This document shows positions 8,901-16,833 of a DNA stretch of 64,000 nucleotides, in pieces. A model generated the notes under the pieces. That model saw only the letters and a program-made list of their open reading frames with translations. It did no database searches and had not been told where the DNA came from. Within the stretch, counting starts at the first letter, position 1. Each line of letters opens with the position of its first letter. Source of the stretch: an uncultured Clostridia bacterium (GTDB taxonomy: Bacteria; Bacillota; Clostridia; Peptostreptococcales; Anaerovoracaceae); contig CAKQWJ010000001.1 of the NCBI GenBank assembly GCA_934278925.1, forward strand, positions 1-64,000. The letters run 5' to 3'. Made by a program: the position numbers and the translations under genes.

Positions 8901-9387
8901 CCCGCTCCTTATCGGTGATTTCCATGGTCACCAGAAGCTTTCCATTCTTGATGGCACGGGAATCCAGGCTGAACAGCTCGCCGCGAATGACCACCTGGCC
9001 CCGCTCGCCCACCTTGCCGTAGATTTCCTCGATGGGAATGGGGTCTCCGGAGATATAGGTACCGTACAGGACTCCGCCGGAAACGTTGGGCTTCTTGCCG
9101 CCTTTGCTTTTATCCGGTGCCTTCTTCGCTGCCGGTGCTTCGGAAGCCTCGTAGGCGTACCGGAACCGCACGTCCTTCGCCTGTCCCACCTTCTTCAGAA
9201 TCCGTTCCCGCATGCGCTTCTCGTGAATCCGAGGTATCACAAAATTGAGTTTGACACCGACTACCAGCGTCAAACTCTCTTTTTCCAGATATACCCTGGG
9301 TATTTCAATATTAATATCCTGTTCTTTCATCCCGGAAATGCGTTCTAGCTCTTCCGTTGTCAGAATATCTTGGGGTATTTTGATCAT
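5950..9387 (-). CDS. polC: PolC-type DNA polymerase III alpha subunit without exonuclease domain
   Basis: A replicative polymerase of 1145 residues. An N-terminal domain (1-100) is followed by an OB fold (about 105-215), the first part of the PHP domain (RVELHVHTKMSDNDG from 227; VAITDHGVVQAFPDA near 260) and the second part of PHP (HHIILLAKN from 319). Then come a four-cysteine zinc motif (CPKC, CPKCG), the catalytic palm (PDIDLNFAGEY, near residue 670) and the fingers and C-terminal domains. Bacillus PolC has about 1437 residues and carries a DEDDh 3'-5' exonuclease inserted in PHP after the phrase matching IIYGMEGYL. Here about 20 residues separate IIYGMEGYL from HHIILLAKN, so that insertion is absent. 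Start ATG lies 3 bases after ispG; the Shine-Dalgarno is weak. Confidence 0.95.
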   Translation of the reverse strand: MIKIPQDILTTEELERISGMKEQDINIEIPRVYLEKESLTLVVGVKLNFVIPRIHEKRMRERILKKVGQAKDVRFRYAYEASEAPAAKKAPDKSKGGKKPNVSGGVLYGTYISGDPIPIEEIYGKVGERGQVVIRGELFSLDSRAIKNGKLLVTMEITDKERATCCKAFMKTEDFELLEENVSLGDWLKISGNVEFDTFENEVGIMARSINQSSKPERKDEHPGEKRVELHVHTKMSDNDGFNEIAELVDQAAAWGQKAVAITDHGVVQAFPDAANRAAKLRGKGKDIKIIYGMEGYLYPDEDAMLPDGTIDIKKNRTHHIILLAKNLTGLRNLYKMVSYSHVDYFYKKPRLPRSVLQQHREGIIVGSACEAGELYQAINRGASREELLQIADFYDYLEIQPLDNNQFMIDKGMVASRKELADNNLLILSLADELGKMTVATTDSHYPTKESAIYRNIIMSSMGFSETNANSLYLRTTDEMLAEFSYLGDRAEEVVITNTNRIADMCEVFEPVPPDKCPPKIEGAEDFLRDTCYENAKALYGDPIPEVIQTRLDTELNAIINNGYAVMYVAAMRLVKKSNDDGYLVGSRGSVGSSFAATMAGITEVNPLEPHYICPKCKNLEWLAEEDEAKYDCGFDMPDKVCPKCGTPYEKNGFRIPFATFLGFSGNKEPDIDLNFAGEYQATAHKYVGVIFGEKNIFKAGTVATVADKTAYGYVKHYADESPKKLSKYDIDYLTKGCTGVKRTTGQHPGGIIVVPDDHEIYEFCPVQRPANKPVDIITTHFDYHKIDKNLLKLDILGHDVPQMIRHLQNMTGVDPMTIDVADKKVISLFTSTEALNIQNPDYKFVHGTYAIPEFGTNFTRQMLDDIQPTTISALVKISGFSHGTDVWTNNGQELLRDGKATIDELISCRDDIMNYLILKGIPNEEAFWIMEHVRKNKPLTEEELETMKSHGVPDWYIWSCETLKYMFPRAHAVAYVLMSIRMAWFKVYYPAEFYAAWLSSKIDDFDVLAARDGIQAVEREMKNLEQLGNQMTTKQKDHLTVYEVMYEMFSRGLKFRMPELGVSQPCDFIVEEGEVVVPYMAISGLGKAAAESLADAYDGTPFTSLDDVRQQTKLSQSNIDDLKAVGMFDGVPDTAQVSIFELF

Positions 9388-9390
9388 CCA

Positions 9391-10455
9391 CTACTCTTCT
9401 TTCTCTATCATTTCAATGAGACGGTCTACCAGTTGGTTTTCCGGCACCTTCCCGATAATCTCTCCGTGGGAGAAGAGCAAGCCCTCGCCCTTTCCGCCGG
9501 CAATGCCGTAATCCGCTTCCCGGGATTCTCCCGGACCGTTCACCACGCAGCCCATTACCGCGACCTTTAACGGTCTCAGACCTTTCTCCTGACGTCTTTT
9601 CGCTACCGGCACCAAACGGTTCTCCGTTTCCTCTGCCAAGGAAATCAGATCCACCTCCGTCCGGCCGCAAGTCGGGCAGGAGACGATTTCGATGCTCTTT
9701 TCCCGAAGGCCAACCGCTTCCAGAATGCGCTGCCCAAAGAGAACCTCCTGAACCGGGTCGTCCGTGAGGGACACCCGCAGGGTATCGCCGATTCCGCTGA
9801 GGAGAAGTCCGCCGATTCCGATGGCGGATTTCAGCTTTCCGTTGGACGGTGTGCCCGACTCGGTGATGCCGATGTGCATCGGTACGTCCGTTTCACGGCT
9901 TGCCAGGGTATAGGCCGCATAGGTCATGGGAACGTTGGAGGATTTGATGGAAAGCACCAGATTATCGAAATCCAGATTTTCCATGTAGCGTACCGTATTC
10001 AGCGCGCTCTTTGCCAGCGCTTCCGCCGTTACGCCGCCGTATTCCGCCAGAATTTCTTTTTCCAAAGAACCGGAATTGACGCCGACCCGAATGGGGATGT
10101 GCCGCGCTTTGGCCGCCTGAACCACCTTCTGAACGTACTCCGCTTTTCCGATATTTCCCGGATTGATGCGCACCTTGTCCGCACCGGCTTCAATCGCACC
10201 GATGGCCAGCCGATAGTCGAAGTGGATATCCGCCACCAACGGCACCTCTGTCTTCTTTCGTACCTGCGCAAAGGATTCGCAGGCTTCCATATCCGGAATC
10301 GCCACCCGTACGATATCGCATCCCGCTTCTTCCAGCTCCCGAATCTGACGCAGCAGCGCCTTCTCATCCCGGGTATCTACATTTGTCATGGACTGAATGG
10401 AAACCGGCGCCCCTCCGCCGATTTGAATTCTCCCGCACTGTACGCTTCTTGTCAT
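9391..10455 (-). CDS. ispG: 4-hydroxy-3-methylbut-2-enyl diphosphate synthase
   Basis: A 354-residue enzyme of the MEP isoprenoid pathway. It reductively converts MEcPP to HMBPP using a [4Fe-4S] cluster. The N-terminal TIM barrel shows GGGAPVSIQSMTNVDT, VADIHFDY and KVRINPGNIG. The C-terminal cluster-binding part has SCPTCGRTEVD and AVMGCVVNGPGES, supplying the cysteines, and the late glutamate is present. The ATG at 10455 follows AGGAGG. It sits in a run with rseP upstream and polC downstream. Electrons probably come from ferredoxin or flavodoxin, as in other anaerobes. Confidence 0.97.
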   Translation of the reverse strand: MTRSVQCGRIQIGGGAPVSIQSMTNVDTRDEKALLRQIRELEEAGCDIVRVAIPDMEACESFAQVRKKTEVPLVADIHFDYRLAIGAIEAGADKVRINPGNIGKAEYVQKVVQAAKARHIPIRVGVNSGSLEKEILAEYGGVTAEALAKSALNTVRYMENLDFDNLVLSIKSSNVPMTYAAYTLASRETDVPMHIGITESGTPSNGKLKSAIGIGGLLLSGIGDTLRVSLTDDPVQEVLFGQRILEAVGLREKSIEIVSCPTCGRTEVDLISLAEETENRLVPVAKRRQEKGLRPLKVAVMGCVVNGPGESREADYGIAGGKGEGLLFSHGEIIGKVPENQLVDRLIEMIEKEE

Positions 10456-10464
10456 ACCATCCTC

Positions 10465-11472
10465 CTATCCGAACAACCGCATAATATCGTTCCAGGTAAT
10501 AAACACAGCAAAAGCAATCAGCAGGAACATGCCCGCCAGATGCACTTTCCCCTCCATATCGTCGGAAATCATATTTCCCGTAATCTTCCGAATCATCACA
10601 AAGATAATTCTTCCGCCGTCCAGCGCCGGGAAAGGCAGCAGATTAATATAGGCCAGGTTCAGGCAAATCAGGGCGGCCAGATACAGATACGGCACCGCGC
10701 CCGCCGTGGCCGTCTGATTCACCAGTGAAACCATTCCCACCGGACCCGCCAGGTCGTTTCGGGACATCTGCCCGGTAAAGAGCATCTTCAAGCTCTTCAG
10801 CATCAGTTTGTTCAAGTTCCAGGTGCCCGTCGCGCCATATCGTCCGCAGGTAAAAATATTATGGCTTTGTCTGCAGGCAATGCCCACCATCATTCGTTTC
10901 TCTTTCTTGGAGTATTCCGGCTGAACGGTGCAATTCTGTTTCTTGCCGTCCCGGTCCACCGTAATCCGAATTTCTTTCCCGGACTTGTCTCGGTCGATTT
11001 CCTGTACCACTTCCATCCAACCGGACGTCTTGACATCGTTCACCGCCACAACACGGTCTCCTGCTCGAAGACCGGCTGCCTCTGCCGGCGAATTCTTCAC
11101 CACAGAATCCAGCGTATTGGTAGGAATGCCGGATACAGTCACCGCAATAATCATCACCAGCAGTGCGGTGATCACATTCATCACCGCTCCTGCCAGAAGA
11201 ACGGCAATCTTCTGCCACACCTTCTTATTATTGAAAGCTCTCGGGTTTCCGCTTTCCTCGTTCTCCCCTTCCATGGCGCAATATCCGCCGATGGGCAGGA
11301 GCCGCACGGAATACAGAGTCTCTCCCTTTTGCTTCTGGAAGAGAAGGGGTCCCATTCCCATGGAGAATTCGTTCACCTGAACGCCTACCAATTTCGCTAC
11401 CACAAAATGCCCCAGTTCATGGGGAATGATCATGATGCAGAAAAGTATGATTGTTAGAATTGCAGTTAGCAA
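10465..11472 (-). CDS. rseP: RseP-type site-2 intramembrane metalloprotease
   Basis: A 335-residue membrane protease of the M50 family (RseP/RasP). The zinc motif HELGH (residues 18-22) lies in the first helix. One PDZ domain (about 115-190, with SPAEAAGLRAGDRVVAVND) follows, and the third zinc ligand region reads LPFPALDGGRI near 280. Such proteases cut membrane-bound anti-sigma factors and signal-peptide remnants. The start is TTG at 11472 with GAGGA about 9 bases before it; no ATG gives the full first helix. Its place between dxr and ispG is the classical Clostridia order. Confidence 0.95.
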   Translation of the reverse strand: MLTAILTIILFCIMIIPHELGHFVVAKLVGVQVNEFSMGMGPLLFQKQKGETLYSVRLLPIGGYCAMEGENEESGNPRAFNNKKVWQKIAVLLAGAVMNVITALLVMIIAVTVSGIPTNTLDSVVKNSPAEAAGLRAGDRVVAVNDVKTSGWMEVVQEIDRDKSGKEIRITVDRDGKKQNCTVQPEYSKKEKRMMVGIACRQSHNIFTCGRYGATGTWNLNKLMLKSLKMLFTGQMSRNDLAGPVGMVSLVNQTATAGAVPYLYLAALICLNLAYINLLPFPALDGGRIIFVMIRKITGNMISDDMEGKVHLAGMFLLIAFAVFITWNDIMRLFG

Positions 11473-11541
11473 TAAAGTATCCTCGTTTCTTAACTCATTT
11501 ATTTCCGTTCTTCACTCTCCGGTGAAGGTTTCGGAAGAGAA

Positions 11542-12687
11542 CTAACCTTGCGCCAGTTCCCTCGCCATTCGCCGGGCTTCCCGGTCGATCTCCAGTATTT
11601 CCGATACGCTCTTCGGATCCACCGGATTGTGGGCCTCCAGCACCTTCTCAATGGTGCGCTGAATATCCAGGAAACGAATTTCCTTGTTCAGGAACATGGC
11701 CACCAATTCCTCATTGGCGCCGTTTAATGCAATCGGATAACTTCTTCCGTCTTCAATGGCCTGATACGCCAGGCTCAGGCAGCGGAACACATCCATCCGA
11801 GGCCTCTCAAAATGAAGGTTGGCGCCCTCCGTGAAGAAGTCCAAGCTGTCCCCGGAATACGCCAGCCGCTTCGGGTATCCCAAAGCCAAGCTAATCGGAA
11901 TCCGCATATCCGGAAGTCCCATCTGAGCGATCACCGAAGTATCCGCGAATTCCACCATGGAATGAACGATGCTCTCCGGGTGCACGTGCACATCGATTTT
12001 GGACGCCGGCACATCGAAGAGCCAGCGAGCCTCGATGACTTCCAGACCCTTGTTCATCATGGTGGCGGAATCGATGGTAATCTTCCGGCCCATGGTCCAC
12101 TTTGGGTGATCCAGCGCCTGATCCAAAGTCACATCTTCCAGATCTTCCAAAGAGTACTTCCGGAACGGTCCGCCGGATGCGGTCAGGAGAATTCGCCGAA
12201 TCTCCCGTCCCTTGTTTCCTTCCAGGCACTGAAAAATCGCACTGTGCTCGCTGTCCACCGGCAGGAGCTTCACGCCCTTTCTCGCCACGGCATCCATCAC
12301 CAGAGCTCCTCCGGCCACCAAGGTTTCCTTGTTGGCCAGCGCAATATCCTTCCCCAACCGGATTCCGTGATAGGTCGGTGCCAGACCACTGATTCCCATC
12401 AGGGAATTCACAATCATATCGCCTTCCGTCTCCGTCAGCTGAACCAGCCCCTCGTCGCCATAGTATACGGTAAGATTCGGGAATCGTTCCTGCACCCGAC
12501 GGGCATCCGCTTCGTTTCCCACGCAAACCCCAAGGGGCCGATATTTCTCAATCTGCTGAATCAGTTCATCCACCCGGCTTCTGCAGCTCAAAGCGGTCAC
12601 GGTAAACAGATCCGGATTTTCATCTACAATGTCCAAGGTCTGCGTACCGATGGAGCCGGTGCTTCCCAGAATAATTATTTTCTTCAT
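11542..12687 (-). CDS. dxr: 1-deoxy-D-xylulose 5-phosphate reductoisomerase
   Basis: A 381-residue, NADPH-dependent enzyme that turns DXP into MEP, the first committed step of the non-mevalonate isoprenoid pathway. The Rossmann motif GSTGSIGTQTLDI is at residues 8-20, and the metal and substrate region reads PVDSEHSAIFQCLEG. TASGGPFR, the GRKITIDSATMMNKGLEVIEA block and the C-terminal alpha-helical domain are all present. Length is normal. With ispG two genes away, two steps of the same pathway are in one transcription unit, along with uppS, which uses its product. Confidence 0.97.
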   Translation of the reverse strand: MKKIIILGSTGSIGTQTLDIVDENPDLFTVTALSCRSRVDELIQQIEKYRPLGVCVGNEADARRVQERFPNLTVYYGDEGLVQLTETEGDMIVNSLMGISGLAPTYHGIRLGKDIALANKETLVAGGALVMDAVARKGVKLLPVDSEHSAIFQCLEGNKGREIRRILLTASGGPFRKYSLEDLEDVTLDQALDHPKWTMGRKITIDSATMMNKGLEVIEARWLFDVPASKIDVHVHPESIVHSMVEFADTSVIAQMGLPDMRIPISLALGYPKRLAYSGDSLDFFTEGANLHFERPRMDVFRCLSLAYQAIEDGRSYPIALNGANEELVAMFLNKEIRFLDIQRTIEKVLEAHNPVDPKSVSEILEIDREARRMARELAQG

Positions 12688-12723
12688 CCGATTAACCTTC
12701 TATCCTCTTCTTCTCTGTTCCGC

Positions 12724-13506
12724 TTACACCAGAACGAACAGAATGTAGTAGCACACGGCCGGTGCCACGAAAATCACACTGTCAAAACGATCCATAATGC
12801 CGCCGTGGCCCGGAATCAGGTGTCCGTAGTCCTTAATTCCCATTCCACGCTTGAACATGGATGCGGTCAGGTCGCCCGCTTCGGCCACCATTCCGCCCAG
12901 CACGCCGATAATCATACAGTGCACCATCATGGTCGGGTAAAAGAAGTATCCGAAGATTCCGCAAAGAACCGCACTTCCCACAACTCCGCCGACAGCGCCT
13001 TCGATGGTCTTCTTCGGGCTGAGGTTCGGTGCCATCTTGTGTTTCCCCAGGAAATATCCGGTGAAGTAGGCCATGATATCCGAACCGAAGGCCGCGATAA
13101 CCACCAGCCAGGTCATCTTTGGATATGGGGTATTGTCAATGATGACAATGTGGTAGGAGAACAGCACGATATACACCAGCGCCGTCAGCGTGGCAACCGC
13201 ATCATACGGCTTTCTCTCCGTAATTCTCCATCCGTAGATCATGCTGACCATCATGGAAAGGATTACCCATGCCATCAGGAATGTGTGGCTCACGCCAAAA
13301 ATCAAATGTCCCGCATACAGGACGGTAATCATTGCATACGCAATCGGCTTGGATGGGTGTACCCCCATGTTCTCAAAGCCGTTATAGAACTCCGTTACGC
13401 CAACGTAGGCAATCAGTGCCGCCGCCGCCAGCAGCGGAATACCGCCAAAATAGATAATCAACAGCAATGGAACCATTACGATTCCGGAAATAATTCTTGT
13501 CTTCAT
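12724..13506 (-). CDS. cdsA: Phosphatidate cytidylyltransferase
   Basis: A 260-residue polytopic membrane enzyme that makes CDP-diacylglycerol from phosphatidic acid and CTP, the branch point of phospholipid synthesis. About seven hydrophobic segments are visible. The family signature near the C terminus is present (GDLTASMFKRGMGIKDYGHLIPGHGG, with the invariant serine, lysine and acidic residues), and SPKKTIEGAVGG is the preceding conserved loop. Its ATG overlaps the uppS stop (TAATG), so the two are probably translationally coupled. Confidence 0.97.
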   Translation of the reverse strand: MKTRIISGIVMVPLLLIIYFGGIPLLAAAALIAYVGVTEFYNGFENMGVHPSKPIAYAMITVLYAGHLIFGVSHTFLMAWVILSMMVSMIYGWRITERKPYDAVATLTALVYIVLFSYHIVIIDNTPYPKMTWLVVIAAFGSDIMAYFTGYFLGKHKMAPNLSPKKTIEGAVGGVVGSAVLCGIFGYFFYPTMMVHCMIIGVLGGMVAEAGDLTASMFKRGMGIKDYGHLIPGHGGIMDRFDSVIFVAPAVCYYILFVLV

Positions 13507-14228
13507 TACTTGTCGTCCTTGTCCCTTCCTCCGAATCTTCTTTTGCGATGGGAAAATTGTTCACAGAGGTTCCCAAATTCCTCCGCCGTGAAATCCGGCC
13601 ACAGGGTATCGGTGAACATCAACTCGCTGTACGCCGACTGCCATACCAGGAAGTTGGATGTTCGTTCCTCGCCGCTGGTCCGAATGATCAAATCCGGATC
13701 CGGAATATCATCATGGACGCTTCCGGTGTAGAGATGCGCACTGATGTCCTCCTCCGTAATCTCCGTCCGGCCCGGTTCCGCCAGCAGCTCGTTCACTGCT
13801 TTTACGATCTCTGCCCGGCCGCCGTAATTCACCGCGATGTTGAATACCAGTCCCGTGTTCTCCTTGGTGGCATCCAGCAATTTGTCGATTGCGGCCACGG
13901 AATCCGCCGGAAGTTCCCGGTATTCGCCGATGATGTTGATGCGCACGTTGTTCTCCACCAGCTCCTTCAGTTCCAGCTGCACATACTTCACAATAAGCCG
14001 GAAGATGCCGGAGACCTCTTCCACGCTGCGCTTCCAATTCTCCGTGGAAAATGCGTACACCGTCAGGTACTGAATCCCCATATTGGAAGCCGCAATTACG
14101 ATTTTCTTCATGGACTCCATGCCGGCATTGTGTCCCATCAAACGAGGAACCCCTTTCTTCTTTGCCCAGCGTCCGTTTCCGTCCATTATAACACCTACAT
14201 GTGTAGGAAGTTTGTTCGGTTCTGTCAT
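13506..14228 (-). CDS. uppS: Isoprenyl (undecaprenyl diphosphate) synthase
   Basis: A 240-residue cis-prenyltransferase that builds the C55 lipid carrier for cell wall precursors. HVGVIMDGNGRWAKKKG (catalytic Asp, Asn, Arg) is at residues 9-25, GHNAGMES follows, FSTENWKRS is the substrate-binding loop, and the C-terminal PDLIIRTSGEERTSNFLVWQ/ SELMF block is intact. Length is typical. It follows frr after a hairpin and overlaps cdsA by one base. Confidence 0.97.
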   Translation of the reverse strand: MTEPNKLPTHVGVIMDGNGRWAKKKGVPRLMGHNAGMESMKKIVIAASNMGIQYLTVYAFSTENWKRSVEEVSGIFRLIVKYVQLELKELVENNVRINIIGEYRELPADSVAAIDKLLDATKENTGLVFNIAVNYGGRAEIVKAVNELLAEPGRTEITEEDISAHLYTGSVHDDIPDPDLIIRTSGEERTSNFLVWQSAYSELMFTDTLWPDFTAEEFGNLCEQFSHRKRRFGGRDKDDK

Positions 14229-14250
14229 AATATACCTCTTAATACAAGCA

Positions 14251-14272
14251 AACGTGGCTAAAGAGCCACGTT
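14251..14272 (-). terminator. Hairpin between frr and uppS
   Basis: AACGTGGCT (14251-14259) and AGCCACGTT (14264-14272) form a 9-bp stem with a 4-base loop. The T content after it on the minus strand is modest, so it may terminate partially and lower expression of uppS and the genes below. Confidence 0.5.
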
Positions 14273-14286
14273 ATACTCACTCACTA

Positions 14287-14838
14287 TTATACTGCCATCA
14301 GTTCTTCGTTCTTCTTGGCAATAATTTCATCAACCTTCTTAATTGCCTTGTCGATGGTCTTCTGAACATCGTCCAGAGCATTCTTCATCTCGTCCTCAGT
14401 GATGTCTCCGGCTTTCTGCTGCTTCTTCAGATCGTCGTTCACATCACGGCGCACGTTTCGAATGGCAACCTTTGCATCTTCGCCCATCTTCTTAATCTGT
14501 TTTACCAGCTCTTTTCTTCTCTCCTCGGTCAGCTGAGGAATTCCCAGGCGGATGCACTTTCCGTCGTTGGATGGGTTGATGCCCAGGTTCGCTTCGTTGA
14601 TTGCATGCTCGATGGTTCCCAGTGTGGATGGGTCGAACGGCGAAATCATCAGTGTTCTGGCATCCGGTACGGAAACGTTTGCCAGGCTCTTCAGTGGAGT
14701 CGGAACACCATAATAGTCTACATTTACTCTGTCCAGAAGAGCCGGGTTTGCTCTGCCGGCACGGACGGTGTTCAGATTTTCTCTCAGCACGTTTTCAGTT
14801 TTTTCAAGCTTTTCTTCCAGGGATTTCTTATGAGACAT
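14287..14838 (-). CDS. frr: Ribosome recycling factor
   Basis: A 183-residue factor that, with EF-G, splits the post-termination ribosome. It shows the conserved N-terminal VLRENLNTVRAGRANPALLD, the hinge-domain VDYYGVPTPLKSLANVSVPD and LMISPFDP, and the C-terminal helix pair with RRDVNDDLKKQQK and ITEDEMKNALDDVQK. Length matches the family. It follows pyrH by 23 bases, the usual pairing in Firmicutes. Confidence 0.98.
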   Translation of the reverse strand: MSHKKSLEEKLEKTENVLRENLNTVRAGRANPALLDRVNVDYYGVPTPLKSLANVSVPDARTLMISPFDPSTLGTIEHAINEANLGINPSNDGKCIRLGIPQLTEERRKELVKQIKKMGEDAKVAIRNVRRDVNDDLKKQQKAGDITEDEMKNALDDVQKTIDKAIKKVDEIIAKKNEELMAV

Positions 14839-14861
14839 TTTTCTTCCTCCATTTGTGTCTT

Positions 14862-15566
14862 CTAATGAATCAGCGTTCCCACATTCTCACCGTTAATGAC
14901 TTTCATCAGGTTTCCTTCTTCGGCCATCGCAAAAACGTACAGCTGAATGTCGTTGTCCTTACAGAGAGTGGCAGCGGTGAGGTCCATCACTCTCAGTTCT
15001 TTCTCTACGATATCCATATGGGTCAGTTCTTCATAACGTTCCGCATCCGGATTCACGTTCGGGTCTTCCGAGTATACCGCATCGATGTTCTTTGCCAGTA
15101 AAATCACTTCCGCATTCATCTCCGCCGCCCGCAGAGCCGCTGTGGTGTCCGTGGAGAAGAATGGGCTTCCCGTTCCGCCTCCAAAGATTACGACTTTGTT
15201 GTCGTCCAGATAATCCAGCGCCTTCCGTCTGGAATATCCCTCTGCCATATCCCGAATTTCGATGGCGGTCATCACCTTCGCATCGCATCCGATGGACAGC
15301 AGGGAATCCTGCAGTGCCAGGGCATTCATTACCGTTGCCAGCATACCCATGTAATCTGCGGTCGCCCGGTCGATATTCTTTCCGGTACGACCCCGGAAGA
15401 AGTTTCCGCCGCCCACGACAATGGCGATCTGCACGCCTTGGTCGTGAATTTCCTTAATCTGTGCGGCCGTCTTCGCGGTCATCTCCGGATTCACACCGAA
15501 TTTATCTTCTCCGGCCAATGCTTCTCCGCTGAGCTTAATCAAAACTCTCTTGTATTTGGTTGCCAT
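14862..15566 (-). CDS. pyrH: UMP kinase
   Basis: A 234-residue hexameric kinase of the amino acid kinase fold that phosphorylates UMP to UDP with ATP. It begins YKRVLIKLSGEALAG, has IAIVVGGGNFFRGR for the phosphate-binding loop, RATADYMGMLATVMNALAL, and the late IDAVYSEDPNVNPDA and MDLTAATLCKDN blocks. Bacterial UMP kinases are fed back by UTP. It is the first gene of the pyrH-frr-uppS-cdsA-dxr-rseP-ispG-polC run, behind its own promoter. Confidence 0.97.
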   Translation of the reverse strand: MATKYKRVLIKLSGEALAGEDKFGVNPEMTAKTAAQIKEIHDQGVQIAIVVGGGNFFRGRTGKNIDRATADYMGMLATVMNALALQDSLLSIGCDAKVMTAIEIRDMAEGYSRRKALDYLDDNKVVIFGGGTGSPFFSTDTTAALRAAEMNAEVILLAKNIDAVYSEDPNVNPDAERYEELTHMDIVEKELRVMDLTAATLCKDNDIQLYVFAMAEEGNLMKVINGENVGTLIH

Positions 15567-15592
15567 GTTTCACCTCTCCTACTTCTGTTGAA

Positions 15593-15621
15593 ATAGTATC
15601 ATATTACCACATCTTTGTAAA
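15593..15621 (-). promoter_or_regulatory. Possible promoter of the pyrH-polC operon
   Basis: Minus-strand TTTACA (15616-15621) and TACTAT (15593-15598) are 17 bases apart, about 27 bases before the pyrH ATG. Confidence 0.45.
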
Positions 15622-15628
15622 TCGCATT

Positions 15629-16813
15629 CTACCGCTTCGGCTCGATGAGAACGGTTTCCGCAGAATCTACGGCCGCCTTTACCAGAGAGTCTACGTCCAG
15701 CGCTTCTTCCGATTTCTCAATGTTCTTCAGCTTCGGCTTCGTCACCGGATGCTTCGGCAGGAATACGGTACAGCAATCCTCATACGGCTGAATGGAGATA
15801 TCATAGGTTCCGATTTCCTGCGCCTTATCCATGATGTCCACCTTGTCCATGGCGATGAGCGGACGCATTACCGGCATCTTCACTACCGCATCGGTTACCA
15901 CCAAGGCTTCCGCCGTCTGGCTGGCCACCTGTCCCAGGTCCTCTCCGGTAATCAGCATCATATCGTGCTTCTTAATCGCCATTTGCTCCGCAATTCGCAT
16001 CATGAAACGACGGACCAAGATGGTAGTTTCATCCTCCGGACAGTTCTTTACGATTTCTTCCTGAATCGGCAGCAGGTTCACCACATACATCTTGATGGAT
16101 CCCATATATCCCGCCAGCACGCCGCACAGGTCTTCTACCTTCTTCTGAGCTCTCTGGCTGGTGTACGGATACGAATGGAAATGAATGGCTTCAATCCGCA
16201 TTCCTCTCTTCGCCATCATGAATGCCGCAACCGGGCTGTCAATTCCGCCGGACATGAGGATCAGGCCCTTTCCGTTGGTACCCAGCGGCAATCCGCCAAA
16301 GCCCTTAATCTTATCCCGATAAATGTATGCTCCTTCGGACCGAACATCCACATACAGCAGAACTTCCGGTTCATGCACATCCACGTGCAGTACCTTGCAG
16401 GTCTTGAGAATCGTTGCTCCCACCTGACGGCCGATTTCCGGAGACTGCACCGGGAACGTCTTATCAACGCGCTTTGCTTTTACCTTGAAAGATTTGATTC
16501 CTTCCTTCTCGATCAATTCCATCATATATGCCGCCGCGGCTTTGCCGATGGCATCCATATCCGGTACGCAGCAGGTTGCCGGACTCACGGTGGCCACGCC
16601 GAACACCTTCGACGCCACCCGAACCACTTCTTCCTGAGGCACATCTGCCGGTACGCGGACCAGCATCAATCCGCCAATCCAACGGGATTCCACATCGCTG
16701 AATACGGAAAGGGCACTGCGCACTCTTTCCAGAAGCACCCGTTCAAAGTACGGACGGTTCATTCCCTTCAGTGCCACTTCGCCGCACCGAACAATGTATA
16801 AATTCTTTTCCAT
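15629..16813 (-). CDS. thiI: tRNA 4-thiouridine synthase
   Basis: A 394-residue enzyme that adds sulfur to U8 of tRNA and may also serve thiazole synthesis. An N-terminal ferredoxin-like/THUMP region (about 1-165) is followed by the PP-loop motif LMSGGIDSPVAAFMMAKRG near residue 180, which activates the uridine by adenylation. The C-terminal rhodanese domain of the Escherichia coli enzyme is absent, which is normal in Firmicutes, where a dedicated cysteine desulfurase passes the sulfur directly. That partner gene lies immediately upstream in the same operon. Confidence 0.96.
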   Translation of the reverse strand: MEKNLYIVRCGEVALKGMNRPYFERVLLERVRSALSVFSDVESRWIGGLMLVRVPADVPQEEVVRVASKVFGVATVSPATCCVPDMDAIGKAAAAYMMELIEKEGIKSFKVKAKRVDKTFPVQSPEIGRQVGATILKTCKVLHVDVHEPEVLLYVDVRSEGAYIYRDKIKGFGGLPLGTNGKGLILMSGGIDSPVAAFMMAKRGMRIEAIHFHSYPYTSQRAQKKVEDLCGVLAGYMGSIKMYVVNLLPIQEEIVKNCPEDETTILVRRFMMRIAEQMAIKKHDMMLITGEDLGQVASQTAEALVVTDAVVKMPVMRPLIAMDKVDIMDKAQEIGTYDISIQPYEDCCTVFLPKHPVTKPKLKNIEKSEEALDVDSLVKAAVDSAETVLIEPKR

Positions 16814-16833
16814 GTCTGTCTCCTATCTGTCTT

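Noticed and set aside
11812..13731. A 639-codon plus-strand open frame
   Set aside because: It lies antisense to dxr and cdsA, both unmistakable; long antisense frames are common here because of codon bias, and this one has no family features.
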